DNA of 64,000 nucleotides from Streptococcus pseudopneumoniae (GTDB taxonomy: Bacteria > Bacillota > Bacilli > Lactobacillales > Streptococcaceae), in contig NZ_JUQX01000025.1 in NCBI RefSeq assembly GCF_001074565.1, positions 1 to 64,000 of the forward strand, in the 5' to 3' direction. This document shows, piece after piece, positions 17,788 to 27,535 of this stretch. Both the position numbers and the translations under genes were made by a program. The first letter of the stretch is position 1; each line of letters starts with the position of its first letter. The notes under the pieces were generated by a model that did not search any database, was not told the origin of the DNA, and saw nothing but the letters and a program-made list of their open reading frames with translations.

Positions 17788-20700
17788 TTAATCTTGATTT
17801 TTTTTCTTCAATCCAAGAAAAGCTCCTACTATAAACATGATTCCGGCAGCTAATAGTGTCTGGGCTCCGCTTGCTGTTCCAGTTTTTGGCAACTCATTAG
17901 GATTGTTACTAGTTGATTTACTATTGATGTTAGTATTTTTATTAGTTAAGTTCCCTTGTTCATTTAGATAAACGTTCTTGTTAATTTCAAAGTTTTTATC
18001 ATTTTCATCAGAAACAATACTGTTGACATCATTAGTTGAATCAGATTGTGTTTTTTCTTTCTTTTTCGATACATCAAAAGTAGGTTTATTTTCCTCCTCC
18101 TTTTTCTCCTCTATTTTCTTGAATACAGGTTTTATAAAGGTATCTTTTGATAGATTAATAACATAGCCGGCGTCTTTTTTCCCTTCGAAATCAGAAATTT
18201 CCCAACCATCAAATTGGTATCCTTTTTCTAATTCACCCTTATAGACAGGTAACATAAAATCTTCTTCCGACACTATCGTTGAACTCATTTCTTTTCCATT
18301 TTGAATTGTCACAGTTACCCTATGAGGTTTTAATTCGCTTACCTCTCCCGTATCTTTGTTTAAAATGAATTCTTTTACGGTTGTATTTCTTGCGAAATCT
18401 TTTACAACAATCTTAATGTTTAGTGTCTTATCTGTTAGTTGTTTAATATCATCAAATGATTTGTATTCTTTTCCATTTACATAAATATGTTGTTCTTGAA
18501 TCTCACCATCGAATCCATTATTTCTTTTATCATTGATGTTAAAGACTACAGATTTTCCATTAGCATATTCGATACTAGTATTTCCCTTAGGATCAATGTT
18601 TACTTCTGGTTTGACATTATCATATAAAAATTGATAATGTACTCCAACCGCTTTCGCATTCAAATCACTATAGCCAGTTTGAAGATAAACATTTCCATCC
18701 ATGTCTGTTACCTTATCTGGGAATCCGTTTGCTTTATAGTCTTTCATCCCCCAGTCCATGATGTCACCGTCTTTAACATTAAGCTTAATGTTAAAATCTC
18801 TAGTGTTATCAATGTGTAAATCTCCGTAGATTAAATAATTATCTACAACCGATTCATTAACTCTCAACTCCCAGTTAAAACCACCCTTATCAGAAATCTT
18901 ACCTCTTAAATAAAATTCTGGATTTCGTACATAAATTTTATTAGTTTTAGATGGATTAAAGTAGTTCTTGTCCATTGAAAGATTTACTGGTTTTGCATCA
19001 ATAAATAACGTAGAGCCATCTTCTTTTATAGCTTCTACATTGGACTTATCCTCTCCTGTGTACTCTTTACCATCCTTACCAAATAATACAAGTTTAGAAG
19101 GATCTGTCACAAGATTGCCATCTTTATCGATTGCCTCCCCTTTATCATTCATTTTAAAGGTAAACACTTGATATCTTACAATGTTAAAGCCGTCCAAAGC
19201 CGACATTAATACTGATTGAGTACTTCTTCCATCTTCAACATTTCTACTATCAGCATAAATTGTTGTTTCTGATAAGACTCTTAGATTAGGATTGGCCTTT
19301 TGGATTTTTGCTATATCTTCCTGGCTATAAACTCCATTCCCTTCTAACATATCCGTTTTTCCAGGATTATAGGTAGTCACTTTTAGTGCATAGCCTTTTC
19401 TTAGAATGATGTTATCCTTTAATAGATATTGTTGTTTTTCTGAATCAGAATAGATTTTACCAGATTCCATGTCCGTTAAATTGTTTGGTTTATTTTTTGA
19501 AAGATCTCCTTCTCCTAATTCTATTACATTCCCATAACTTGATGCATAGGGATATTCTGTTTTAGTTTCCTTATTTTTTTCAGGCATTCTAATTTTAGTT
19601 TCAGCTTTTATCTGATCATCATCTTTGACAAAAAACCTCATATCTCCTGCAAAAGCTAATCCATCCACAATATCATTAATATTAGCGTATAAATCAAATG
19701 TCATCGTTTTTGAATGTGAATCATACTTGGTCGTTTTGATTTCTATAGATTTATAGTTATTTCCATAGTATACCTTGGCATTTTTAGAAACATTACTGAT
19801 CTTTCCAAGAATTTCAAAGTGTCCATCTTTAGATGGGTTTAGAATGCCATAAATTTTTGATTTGATTTCATCAAGTTTTTCAGTTTCATATTCTAAGGCA
19901 CTACCATCGTCATAAGCAATGATATTTCCCTTATCATCGTATTTATAATCGTATTCCTCTATTCTCTTACCAGTTTCACTTGTAAAGTCATCAACTTCTC
20001 TAAATTTCTTTTTAATGAGTTTCTTTAAATCTTTGCTTTCAAAGTCTCTAATTGTTGAAATTGTTTTATGAATAGTCAAGCTAGATTTTTCTTCGATAGA
20101 CTCTTCATTTTCTTGATGATGTTCTACTTCAGTTGTATCTTTTTTAAGACTATCCTCTTTTCTATTTTCTAAATTTTTAAATTTAGATTCGGGAATCTCG
20201 CCAAGCTTTTGGTATTTAGATGAATCTTGATCAGGATCTACTAGATAATAGGAAATCATCCCCTTTTCATCAGCATGATCAGCAAATTTAATTCTATGAA
20301 TCTTTGTGAAATTGCTAGAACCGTCTAATGCAATCACTTCAATGATTTTGCCTCTTAAATCTCCTGCACCTTTAATTTCATAAATGGTATTCCCGTCTTT
20401 GTCAAGTTTTCTATTTCGTCCTTGACCCTCACCTGCATAAGTGACCTCAAGATTTTTTTCAACCTCTCCATCTTCATTAACAAGAGCGGCCCCAGCATAC
20501 CAAACTTCGTTGGTAATCTCGTCAAATTTTTCAGGATGTTCTTTTTGATCTCTCGCAAATAGCGTTTCATTCTTGTATTGCTCTTTGACCTTGTGATAAG
20601 TATCCTTTGTAATCAACTTAATTTTTTCAGGGTTTGAAAAATCAATTGAAACAATCTTTGGAGGTGTGTTATCAATTTTTACAGGAATATAGGAAACCTG

Positions 20701-23700
20701 CCATGGGTAATCCTTGGTTAATCTATATTTAAATTTATAGAAATATTGGCCTTCCGCAATCGGTTCAAATTGTCCTCGTATCTTAGTAGCAGGATCTTTT
20801 TTGTCATTACTTTCTGGGGCATTTTCTTCTCTACCTCTAGGGTTATAAATGAGTCCATCCCATTTCAAGTCACCCCAAACTTTTAGTTTAGATGATTTGA
20901 TTCCCTTTGCATCATTTCTTTTAGAGTTTAAAATTCCTTTAATAAAGTGTTCTCTCGAAATGACTTTTAAGTCTCTTTGATTTTCTCCTTCTTTATTCGT
21001 ATTTACTATTGAAATCACCCCTTCTTCTGCACTTCTTAATACAAGTGGAGAAGGAGTTAATCCTCTCTCAAGTTGAGCATCTTGAGTATTTCCATTTGAA
21101 TCTAAAGGATAAATTTTAGCAATATTAGAACCACTTGATGACGGTGCGTTGATTCCTTCGTTATTGAAAGCAAATAATTCTGGATTTTGATCTAGGGATG
21201 TTGTATTTTTATCTTTTCTGTTTTGTATAACTCCTGCTGGATTAAATTTATCTATACCATGTTCTCCACCAATCCCCTTATTTAAGGTACCTGGAATTTT
21301 TGGTTTACCATCATCATCATAACCTTCCATCGCTTTTGATTTTGATCCTTCTTCCCAGGCCCATTTATCAAGGATTGGTTCGTGGTTCCAATTCCCAGCA
21401 AATCCCATTAGAGGCATCGACAAAGAAGGTTGGAAGTTTATTTTCCTACCGTTTGAGTTTAGAGCTTCCATTTCTTCCACTGACTCAAAATGAATAAATG
21501 ATTCTACAAATTTATTTTTATTTTTTGCTTCCCCAACATTTATAACCGCATTTAAATCAAAGCTGGAATTTGGACCTATAGTGAAAGTGTCATGCTCAAA
21601 TGTGATATTTGCTCCTTTGACTTTTTCTGGGTGAATTTCTGGAACAATTTGCTTCCCGTCAGGAGATTTTTCATCTTTATATGTTTCATCGAGTTTTAGC
21701 CTATCAGTTAGAGCATCTGTAGTTACAGTTGATGCAGAAACTTTAAAGGTTAAAGGTCTATTTGAGGTATTGTGAAGCTTGATTGTAAAGTATTTTTTAT
21801 CACCTTTTATTTCTTTAAGAGAAATGGAACCATATGAATTTACCAAACCTTTAGAATCTGTATTTTTGAAAGTCGCTACAACTTCATTTCTCAAAGCATT
21901 GGCAACATTAATTAGCCCTGCTCCCTGCTGTCTAGGTGATGCAAAGTATTGACTCTTTTCTTTCCAAGAGGTTGCATCCATCATAGGTCTTGCAGTATTT
22001 TGTAGGGCTATTTTTGTTAGACTTGTAAGGTCTATTTTGTCATCTCCCTTAAGATTTTTCAAGACAGGTCTTTCAAGCAATTCCTTTAATTTTGGTCGAA
22101 TCAAAACAGTAGAAGCTGCTACGATTGGAGTTGCCATGCTAGTTCCTGACATATAACCATAAGTAGATTTACCATTAATAACATTTAGAGTAGATTTAAT
22201 ATTTTTACCAGGTGCTGAAACATCCGGTTTTAAAAGCAAATCTGTTCTTGGCCCCCAAGATGTAGACCCTGCTGGAACTATAATATCTTCTTTATAAAGT
22301 TCTTTGTCTGTGTCAGCTGCAAAATTAAAGTCAATTTCTTTTTCATCACCTACATTCGGTTTATTAGAATTATAGCTTTCCATATCAATTGGATAGTATT
22401 GTTCTAAGTTATCTTTAAAATCTTCCTTATTATTTCTTTTGACTTCAGTTTTTTTATCAGGGTTAATCATGTTCCATAATTTTACACCATCATCTCCTGA
22501 AATTGAAAATACTTGACTTTTAGTCCCTTCATCCGCTTCATATCCCATAGCTGGAAGGTCTGTCCAATTATCTCTATTGTAGTAATTTACAGTATTTACA
22601 ACCATAATGGCACGTGCGCCTTTATCCATAGCTCTTTTAAAAGCATCTTTTAAATCCTTGGTATAAATTCTATCCATTACTGCAATTTTGCCCTTAAGAT
22701 CCAATCCTATCAAATCTTGGTCTTGACCTTTGCCTATATATACAAATTTTAATTTATTTGGAGTTTTTGACCCATCCTCATTTGTTAGGATTTTATTTTT
22801 ATCGAAAAAAGCTCCTATATTTCTGTATTTAAAACTTTGTCCTCCAATGTTAACCTTATCAAACTCAATGGTTTGATTTTTAGCAGAAGCGACCGCTATC
22901 GCATCTTCATGTGCGGCAGTTCGTGTTACATTTCCAGTATCTGTCATTTTCAGATTATTATTGGCTACTAAATCCCAAGAAGAACTTGAAGCAGAAGTCG
23001 CAAAGTTACCTGTAGCAACAACCATTGGGATTCCTGCTTTTCTTAATGCTCTAATAGCCTCCCAATATTTCTCGCCTACAAGACCTGTTCCTGTAAAACC
23101 AGATGATACCGAAACAACATCGACATTGTGTTTGATCGAATCTTCAATAGCATGAAACATTGTTTCATCACCCGCAAACCCAGATCCTGCGTCAGAGTAC
23201 ATTTTATAAGAGAAAATTTGTGCATTAGGCGCAATTCCATCTATGCCATTAAAGTTCTTGATGTCTTTTTCAGTATCATTTCCAGCAAGAATCCCTGCAA
23301 TATGCATCCCATGTGGGTCAAAATAATCCCTTCCATCATCATATTTTTCTACAGTGATTTTACCACCATTATAATAATTGAACGCATGAGGGATTTTATC
23401 ACTCAACCAATAATTTTTATCAGTGCCTTTTAAGTTTTCTTTTTTAAATTTCATCGAGTCTTTGGCATCATCATCGATCCTCATAGCCTTATGCCTATAA
23501 TCTGTTCCAGTATCGATATTTGAAATGACCATACCTCTACCATCAAAATTTTTCCCAAATGGAGCATTAATAGACTTTAGGTAATCAATAGCTTCCTCAA
23601 CTCCAATTTCCTTTCTGGCATGATTCATCATTGGTTGGACTTTTTGTGATCGTTCAACCGACGAAACACCTTCTATTTGTTTAATTTTGTCCAAATTATC

Positions 23701-24276
23701 TGGAGTTGTTTCAATGGCAGCGCCATTAAAAATCGTATTATAGGTATATAAAACTTTTGTATCCTTAAGATTGGATAGTTCCTTGATTGCTTTTTCTCCA
23801 GATTCTTTATCTTTAAATTCAGCAATATAGACAAGTTTATCTTCTTTTTTCGGATTTTCTGTATCTTTATTTACAAATGAGTCCGCATCATCTCCTTTGG
23901 GTTGCTTGGAGTCTTCTTTGATACTTGCTCCTTCGTTACTAGTTTTTTTGTCTATCTCAGACTTTCTACTAACAACCTCTTTTTCCTCAATAACTGTTGT
24001 CTTCTTCTCCTCAATATCCTTTGAAGTTTCTATAACATTATGAATATCTTCAGATTGTTCATTGTTTTCTGTTTCTTTATCTGCTACTACTTTTTCTTTA
24101 CCAGAAATTTTTAAAGCATCTTCAGAACTAGGTGCATCTGCTACTACTTTTTCTTTATCAGAAATTCTTAAAGCATCTTCAGAACTAGGTGCATCTGCTA
24201 AAATTACCTCATTGGGGGCATATGCTGCTAAAATAACTGCAGCAGTAGTTAATGACAATACCGTACTTTTTTTCAT
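17788..24276 (-). CDS. prtA: cell-wall-anchored subtilisin-like serine protease PrtA
   Basis: A 2,162-residue surface protease. The signal peptide is MKKSTVLSLTTAAVILAAYA. The Lys/Glu-rich propeptide starts with a tandem 19-residue repeat (residues 27-64). The S8 catalytic triad is visible: Asp in SNIDTGTDYRH (near 253), His in DPHGMHIAGILAG (near 325) and Ser in GTSMATPIVAAS (near 717), with the oxyanion Asn in VATGNFATSA. A protease-associated insert lies before the Ser, and long Fn3-like and lactocepin-like domains follow. The C-terminus has the sortase motif LPKTG, a membrane helix and KKKNQD. It matches remembered pneumococcal PrtA over long stretches. PrtA is an adhesin and apolactoferrin-cleaving virulence factor repressed by PsaR with Mn. 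It is a single gene with its own promoter. Confidence 0.97.
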   Translation of the reverse strand: MKKSTVLSLTTAAVILAAYAPNEVILADAPSSEDALRISDKEKVVADAPSSEDALKISGKEKVVADKETENNEQSEDIHNVIETSKDIEEKKTTVIEEKEVVSRKSEIDKKTSNEGASIKEDSKQPKGDDADSFVNKDTENPKKEDKLVYIAEFKDKESGEKAIKELSNLKDTKVLYTYNTIFNGAAIETTPDNLDKIKQIEGVSSVERSQKVQPMMNHARKEIGVEEAIDYLKSINAPFGKNFDGRGMVISNIDTGTDYRHKAMRIDDDAKDSMKFKKENLKGTDKNYWLSDKIPHAFNYYNGGKITVEKYDDGRDYFDPHGMHIAGILAGNDTEKDIKNFNGIDGIAPNAQIFSYKMYSDAGSGFAGDETMFHAIEDSIKHNVDVVSVSSGFTGTGLVGEKYWEAIRALRKAGIPMVVATGNFATSASSSSWDLVANNNLKMTDTGNVTRTAAHEDAIAVASAKNQTIEFDKVNIGGQSFKYRNIGAFFDKNKILTNEDGSKTPNKLKFVYIGKGQDQDLIGLDLKGKIAVMDRIYTKDLKDAFKRAMDKGARAIMVVNTVNYYNRDNWTDLPAMGYEADEGTKSQVFSISGDDGVKLWNMINPDKKTEVKRNNKEDFKDNLEQYYPIDMESYNSNKPNVGDEKEIDFNFAADTDKELYKEDIIVPAGSTSWGPRTDLLLKPDVSAPGKNIKSTLNVINGKSTYGYMSGTSMATPIVAASTVLIRPKLKELLERPVLKNLKGDDKIDLTSLTKIALQNTARPMMDATSWKEKSQYFASPRQQGAGLINVANALRNEVVATFKNTDSKGLVNSYGSISLKEIKGDKKYFTIKLHNTSNRPLTFKVSASTVTTDALTDRLKLDETYKDEKSPDGKQIVPEIHPEKVKGANITFEHDTFTIGPNSSFDLNAVINVGEAKNKNKFVESFIHFESVEEMEALNSNGRKINFQPSLSMPLMGFAGNWNHEPILDKWAWEEGSKSKAMEGYDDDGKPKIPGTLNKGIGGEHGIDKFNPAGVIQNRKDKNTTSLDQNPELFAFNNEGINAPSSSGSNIAKIYPLDSNGNTQDAQLERGLTPSPLVLRSAEEGVISIVNTNKEGENQRDLKVISREHFIKGILNSKRNDAKGIKSSKLKVWGDLKWDGLIYNPRGREENAPESNDKKDPATKIRGQFEPIAEGQYFYKFKYRLTKDYPWQVSYIPVKIDNTPPKIVSIDFSNPEKIKLITKDTYHKVKEQYKNETLFARDQKEHPEKFDEITNEVWYAGAALVNEDGEVEKNLEVTYAGEGQGRNRKLDKDGNTIYEIKGAGDLRGKIIEVIALDGSSNFTKIHRIKFADHADEKGMISYYLVDPDQDSSKYQKLGEIPESKFKNLENRKEDSLKKDTTEVEHHQENEESIEEKSSLTIHKTISTIRDFESKDLKKLIKKKFREVDDFTSETGKRIEEYDYKYDDKGNIIAYDDGSALEYETEKLDEIKSKIYGILNPSKDGHFEILGKISNVSKNAKVYYGNNYKSIEIKTTKYDSHSKTMTFDLYANINDIVDGLAFAGDMRFFVKDDDQIKAETKIRMPEKNKETKTEYPYASSYGNVIELGEGDLSKNKPNNLTDMESGKIYSDSEKQQYLLKDNIILRKGYALKVTTYNPGKTDMLEGNGVYSQEDIAKIQKANPNLRVLSETTIYADSRNVEDGRSTQSVLMSALDGFNIVRYQVFTFKMNDKGEAIDKDGNLVTDPSKLVLFGKDGKEYTGEDKSNVEAIKEDGSTLFIDAKPVNLSMDKNYFNPSKTNKIYVRNPEFYLRGKISDKGGFNWELRVNESVVDNYLIYGDLHIDNTRDFNIKLNVKDGDIMDWGMKDYKANGFPDKVTDMDGNVYLQTGYSDLNAKAVGVHYQFLYDNVKPEVNIDPKGNTSIEYANGKSVVFNINDKRNNGFDGEIQEQHIYVNGKEYKSFDDIKQLTDKTLNIKIVVKDFARNTTVKEFILNKDTGEVSELKPHRVTVTIQNGKEMSSTIVSEEDFMLPVYKGELEKGYQFDGWEISDFEGKKDAGYVINLSKDTFIKPVFKKIEEKKEEENKPTFDVSKKKEKTQSDSTNDVNSIVSDENDKNFEINKNVYLNEQGNLTNKNTNINSKSTSNNPNELPKTGTASGAQTLLAAGIMFIVGAFLGLKKKNQD
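24085..24198 (-). repeat. 57-bp tandem duplication in the prtA propeptide
   Basis: Two adjacent 57-base units encode ADAPSSEDALRISDKEKVV and ADAPSSEDALKISGKEKVV directly after the signal peptide. The units differ at only a few bases, so the duplication looks recent. I recall a single copy in reference pneumococcal PrtA. Confidence 0.85.
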
Positions 24277-24418
24277 TATAATTCCTTCATTTTTTATTTT
24301 AAACCCAATAGATAGAAAACTTTAACCTTGCTAGCCTTTGTTATAAAAAGTTTTTTTAAGTATTATCTAGTGGGATAGAGTAGTACATTTATATATAATT
24401 GTTAGCTCTCTGAAAAAT

Positions 24419-24447
24419 AGTATATCAATTAAAAAATTTTAAGTCAA
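24419..24447 (-). promoter_or_regulatory. prtA promoter with PsaR/MntR-like operator
   Basis: On the minus strand a -35 TTGACT (24442-24447) and a -10 TATACT (24419-24424) are separated by 17 bases. The -35 sits inside an AT-rich dyad (about 24427-24457, core CTTGACTTAAAATTTTT) that closely resembles streptococcal ScaR/PsaR manganese operators. The leader to the ATG would be about 136 bases. Confidence 0.7.
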
Positions 24448-24471
24448 GAAAAATTAACACGCATTAATTTA

Positions 24472-24493
24472 TTTTTTAATGTACATTAAAAAA
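24472..24493. promoter_or_regulatory. perfect 22-bp palindrome upstream of prtA
   Basis: TTTTTTAATGT is followed immediately by its exact reverse complement, ending 25 bases upstream of the prtA -35. It is a candidate second regulator site. The rest of the gap to about 24630 shows only an imperfect repeat of TTAACTGGGATA/TTAACTGGAATA. Confidence 0.55.
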
Positions 24494-24631
24494 TATAAAC
24501 CCAAAACTTTCGTAGTTAACTGGGATACATTATCAGCACATTCACACCATCAAAAATAGTAGCAATTAACTGGAATAACTACCAAAATCGCAAAAAGGGG
24601 TATGGACAGAATTTATGCCTTAATAAACATG

Positions 24632-24663
24632 CAAAAACAACCGCAATAATTTTCAACGGTTGT
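24632..24663 (-). terminator. terminator of the ABC-2 exporter operon
   Basis: On the minus strand ACAACCG/CGGTTGT with a 13-base loop runs into a T tract, 43 bases after the last permease gene. Confidence 0.7.
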
Positions 24664-24705
24664 TTGTAACATATTTAATTTTTAACTCTCATTCTATTTT
24701 ATCTC

Positions 24706-25491
24706 TTAAGAACCCGCACTTTCGTAGGCATCTAAGCCCTTGTCCCATAGTTTCAAAGAAATGACAAAGAAGACAAGGGAAATCAACATCAAACCACCGA
24801 TGTTAAAGAGCCCGTCTTTGTCCTGCAAGAAATAGCTGGCAGGATAGTAGGCCGTAAAGGCGAAAGGCACGATAAAGCTAATCAACCAACGAAGAAGCGA
24901 ATTGTAAATAGAAATCGGATACTTGGCAAAATCATTAAACATATAGAAAATGTAAATCATGGCGCCTGACTGCTTGGTCCAAAAGGCGATACTGGCAGTC
25001 GCGATTTTCAAGGAAGTATAAATCAAGGTCGCAAAAGGAATGCAGACTAGGAAAAGCAAGAATTTGGGAAGAGTCCAAGCAATACTTGATACTGTTGTCC
25101 CTAGTAAAATGCCACCGACCAATAGTTCACCCAAGGCATCAATCTGAAAGGTCTCGACTAGGATATGGAAGAGAGGATTGATAGGACGAGTTAGATACTT
25201 GTCAAACTCTCCCTTTCGGACTAAGCGTTGTCCCAGTGCCCAAAGATTATCAAAAAAGAGATGGTCCAGTCCCTTGGGAATTAAGGAAAATCCATAGATA
25301 AAGGCAATCTCTTGGAAGGTCCAGCCTTCTAAGGATGGAATGTGTTGAAAGATGACATTGAGAAACAAGAGGTTCAGGCCTTGAGTCAGAAAAACTCCAA
25401 GGACACCAACCACAAAATCAACCTTGTACTCCATGATTTGCTTGATGTATTGTCTGATAAAAATCAGATGCATGCGTTGATATTTTTTCAT
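24706..25491 (-). CDS. ABC-2 type transporter permease (DUF990 family)
   Basis: A 261-residue integral membrane protein with six predicted helices and the ABC-2 permease fold of the daunorubicin/DUF990 exporters. It is the last of three tightly packed genes: one base separates it from the preceding permease, and a terminator follows. The pair of permeases plus one ATPase should form a heterodimeric exporter. The substrate is unknown; export of a lipid, peptide or toxic compound is typical. An AGGAGG site precedes the ATG. Confidence 0.9.
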   Translation of the reverse strand: MKKYQRMHLIFIRQYIKQIMEYKVDFVVGVLGVFLTQGLNLLFLNVIFQHIPSLEGWTFQEIAFIYGFSLIPKGLDHLFFDNLWALGQRLVRKGEFDKYLTRPINPLFHILVETFQIDALGELLVGGILLGTTVSSIAWTLPKFLLFLVCIPFATLIYTSLKIATASIAFWTKQSGAMIYIFYMFNDFAKYPISIYNSLLRWLISFIVPFAFTAYYPASYFLQDKDGLFNIGGLMLISLVFFVISLKLWDKGLDAYESAGS

Positions 25492-25492
25492 A

Positions 25493-26311
25493 CTAACCTC
25501 CTTGAATAGTGATAAATGACTGGACTCGTTTCCAAATCAACTGAGACAAGCCCACCATCACTAAGAGCCAGAAAAACTGTAGCAAGATGGCCTGAAGAAT
25601 CTTACTGGCATCATATTTCCCAACAATGATCATGACTGGCGTGTAGATCAAGGATGAAAAAGGCAAGAAGGAGAGGACATCTGAAACCACTTTGGGAAAG
25701 AAAGCCAAGGGAATCAAACTCCCAGACATAAAGGCCACTATGGAAGTCTTGAGTAGATTGGAACCCCATAGATTTTTAAACACAAAGGCTGAAAATCCAA
25801 AGCAGATATTAAAGAAAAAGTTAATCAGATAGGCCAGCGTCAAGCTAAAGAGATAAAGGACCGTTAAGCCTAGCACTTCTACAATCCCTTGCCCTGATAA
25901 AATTTTCATCAACACAATGACACTTAAAAATGGCAGTCCAACAGAGATAAAAATCAACCACTTAGAACCAAGCTCCGTAAAGAGGTAAGAGGCCGCAAAA
26001 TGCACCGGTCTCAACAAGCGCATGATAATGGAGCCATCCTTGACCTCCTCTCCAATCATAAAGGAACTATCAGACCTAGTCAAAAGATTGGTCACAAAAC
26101 TCATGATGATGTAGAGGGTAATATCCGCTATACTGAAGCCCTGAATCAAGGACTCCTGCGAGGAGTCAAAGACTGCCTTCCAGAGATAGAAAGCCACAAA
26201 AGCCCCCATGACATCGCCAATCCGATAGAGAATAAAGTTGACTCGATAGGTAATCAACTCCTGAACCCCTGCATTGATAAAGGGTTTATAACGTCTCCAC
26301 AATTTGACCAT
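25493..26311 (-). CDS. ABC-2 type transporter permease (first subunit)
   Basis: A 272-residue membrane protein starting MVKLWRRYKPFINAGVQEL. The ATG at 26311 is preferred because AAAGGAGC lies 8 bases upstream and it falls one base after the ATPase stop codon; a longer frame to 26353 would overlap the ATPase gene. Six helices of ABC-2 type are predicted. It pairs with the downstream permease and the upstream ATPase as one exporter. Confidence 0.9.
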   Translation of the reverse strand: MVKLWRRYKPFINAGVQELITYRVNFILYRIGDVMGAFVAFYLWKAVFDSSQESLIQGFSIADITLYIIMSFVTNLLTRSDSSFMIGEEVKDGSIIMRLLRPVHFAASYLFTELGSKWLIFISVGLPFLSVIVLMKILSGQGIVEVLGLTVLYLFSLTLAYLINFFFNICFGFSAFVFKNLWGSNLLKTSIVAFMSGSLIPLAFFPKVVSDVLSFLPFSSLIYTPVMIIVGKYDASKILQAILLQFFWLLVMVGLSQLIWKRVQSFITIQGG

Positions 26312-26312
26312 C

Positions 26313-27305
26313 TTAGAGCTCCTTTCGGTAGAAGCGACGGATAATATCCTCAATATCCGTATCCATCATCTTCAAATCGCGGATCTCAAAATCAGACAAG
26401 GTTTGCTTGATAATATCAGCTGACTGGTAGCAGGAACTATCAAATTCAATATTAAGGCTATTCCCTTGTCTATCAATAGTCATATCAGGAAAGCCTTCAT
26501 AGTGAGAAAGGAGATGACTTTGCCCTGGCACCAATTCAAAGGAAAGAGTCTTCATCTTGCCAAAGGTTTCCTTGAGTTGACTCACCGTTCCATCAAAAAT
26601 CTCCTGCCCCTTGTCAATCATGAAAATCCGATCACAAAGTTGCTCAATATCACTCAAGTCATGAGTGGTCAAGAGGATGGTTGTTTCTTCCTCCTGATTA
26701 ATCTGGGTAATGGCTCGACGAATGTTATCCTTGACAGAAACATCCAGACCAATAGTCGGCTCATCTAAAAAGAGAACCTTGGGATTGTGAAGCAAGGAAG
26801 CCGCAATGTCCGCCCGCATCCGTTGTCCCAGTGAAAGAGTTCGCACGGGGTCCTTGATAAATTCCTTCAAGTCCAAGACTTCATTCAAAAAATCCATGCG
26901 CTTCTGAAAAAGCGAATCTGGCACATCGTAAATCTCTTTCAAGACCGTATAGGTCTCTTGCAGAGCCAAATCCCACCATAGCTGGGTACGTTGTCCAAAG
27001 ACAACCCCGATATCCTTAACATAATCTTGGCGATTATCTTGCGGAATCTTGCCGTTAATCCGACAAAAACCAGATGTCGGTTTTAAAATCCCTGTCAGCA
27101 TCTTAATAGTTGTCGACTTCCCAGCACCATTAGCTCCAATAAAGCCTAAAATTTGGCCCTTTGGTACTTCGAAAGTCAAATCCTTGACCGCTTCAAAGGT
27201 CTGCTTTTCAGGATGAATAAAGGAGCGCAAAGCCCCCTTCAATCCCGGTTCTTTAACAGTCTTCACAAAATTTTTCTGAAGATGTTCCACTTCTATCATT
27301 GCCAT
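26313..27305 (-). CDS. ABC transporter ATP-binding protein
   Basis: A 330-residue ATPase of the NatA/DrrA type. Walker A is GANGAGKST (near 58-66), the signature is LSLGQRMR (near 158-165), Walker B is VLFLDEPT, and the H-loop is TTHDLSD. A C-terminal extension of about 80 residues is typical of this exporter class. It is the first gene of a three-gene operon with its own promoter. The substrate is not identifiable; no sensor kinase or peptide precursor gene is adjacent. Confidence 0.93.
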   Translation of the reverse strand: MAMIEVEHLQKNFVKTVKEPGLKGALRSFIHPEKQTFEAVKDLTFEVPKGQILGFIGANGAGKSTTIKMLTGILKPTSGFCRINGKIPQDNRQDYVKDIGVVFGQRTQLWWDLALQETYTVLKEIYDVPDSLFQKRMDFLNEVLDLKEFIKDPVRTLSLGQRMRADIAASLLHNPKVLFLDEPTIGLDVSVKDNIRRAITQINQEEETTILLTTHDLSDIEQLCDRIFMIDKGQEIFDGTVSQLKETFGKMKTLSFELVPGQSHLLSHYEGFPDMTIDRQGNSLNIEFDSSCYQSADIIKQTLSDFEIRDLKMMDTDIEDIIRRFYRKEL

Positions 27306-27421
27306 ATCTATCTCCCCTTAGTAAAAAATCAACAAACCGTGTCCTCTAAATACAAAAAGCCAATTTCTCATCTCCTAAAATCTGCCTTCTTTATCACATT
27401 AGAAGGCCTCAGTAACACTCT

Positions 27422-27450
27422 ATTATAAAGTAATTAAGAAGGGAAAACAA
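27422..27450 (-). promoter_or_regulatory. promoter of the ABC-2 exporter operon
   Basis: On the minus strand TTGTTT (27445-27450) and TATAAT (27422-27427) are separated by 17 bases. The predicted leader before the ATPase gene is about 110 bases. Confidence 0.65.
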
Positions 27451-27535
27451 GTGTTTTTTGTGGGATAGGAAAGAAAGCATAGAATATCCCAGTGATCGAA
27501 TATCTTGAAAACGACTAGATTCACTCTCCGCTGCT

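Noticed and set aside
24511-24590. Imperfect repeat TTAACTGGGATA/TTAACTGGAATA upstream of the prtA region
   Set aside because: Only 12 bases with one mismatch in AT-rich DNA; too weak to call an element.
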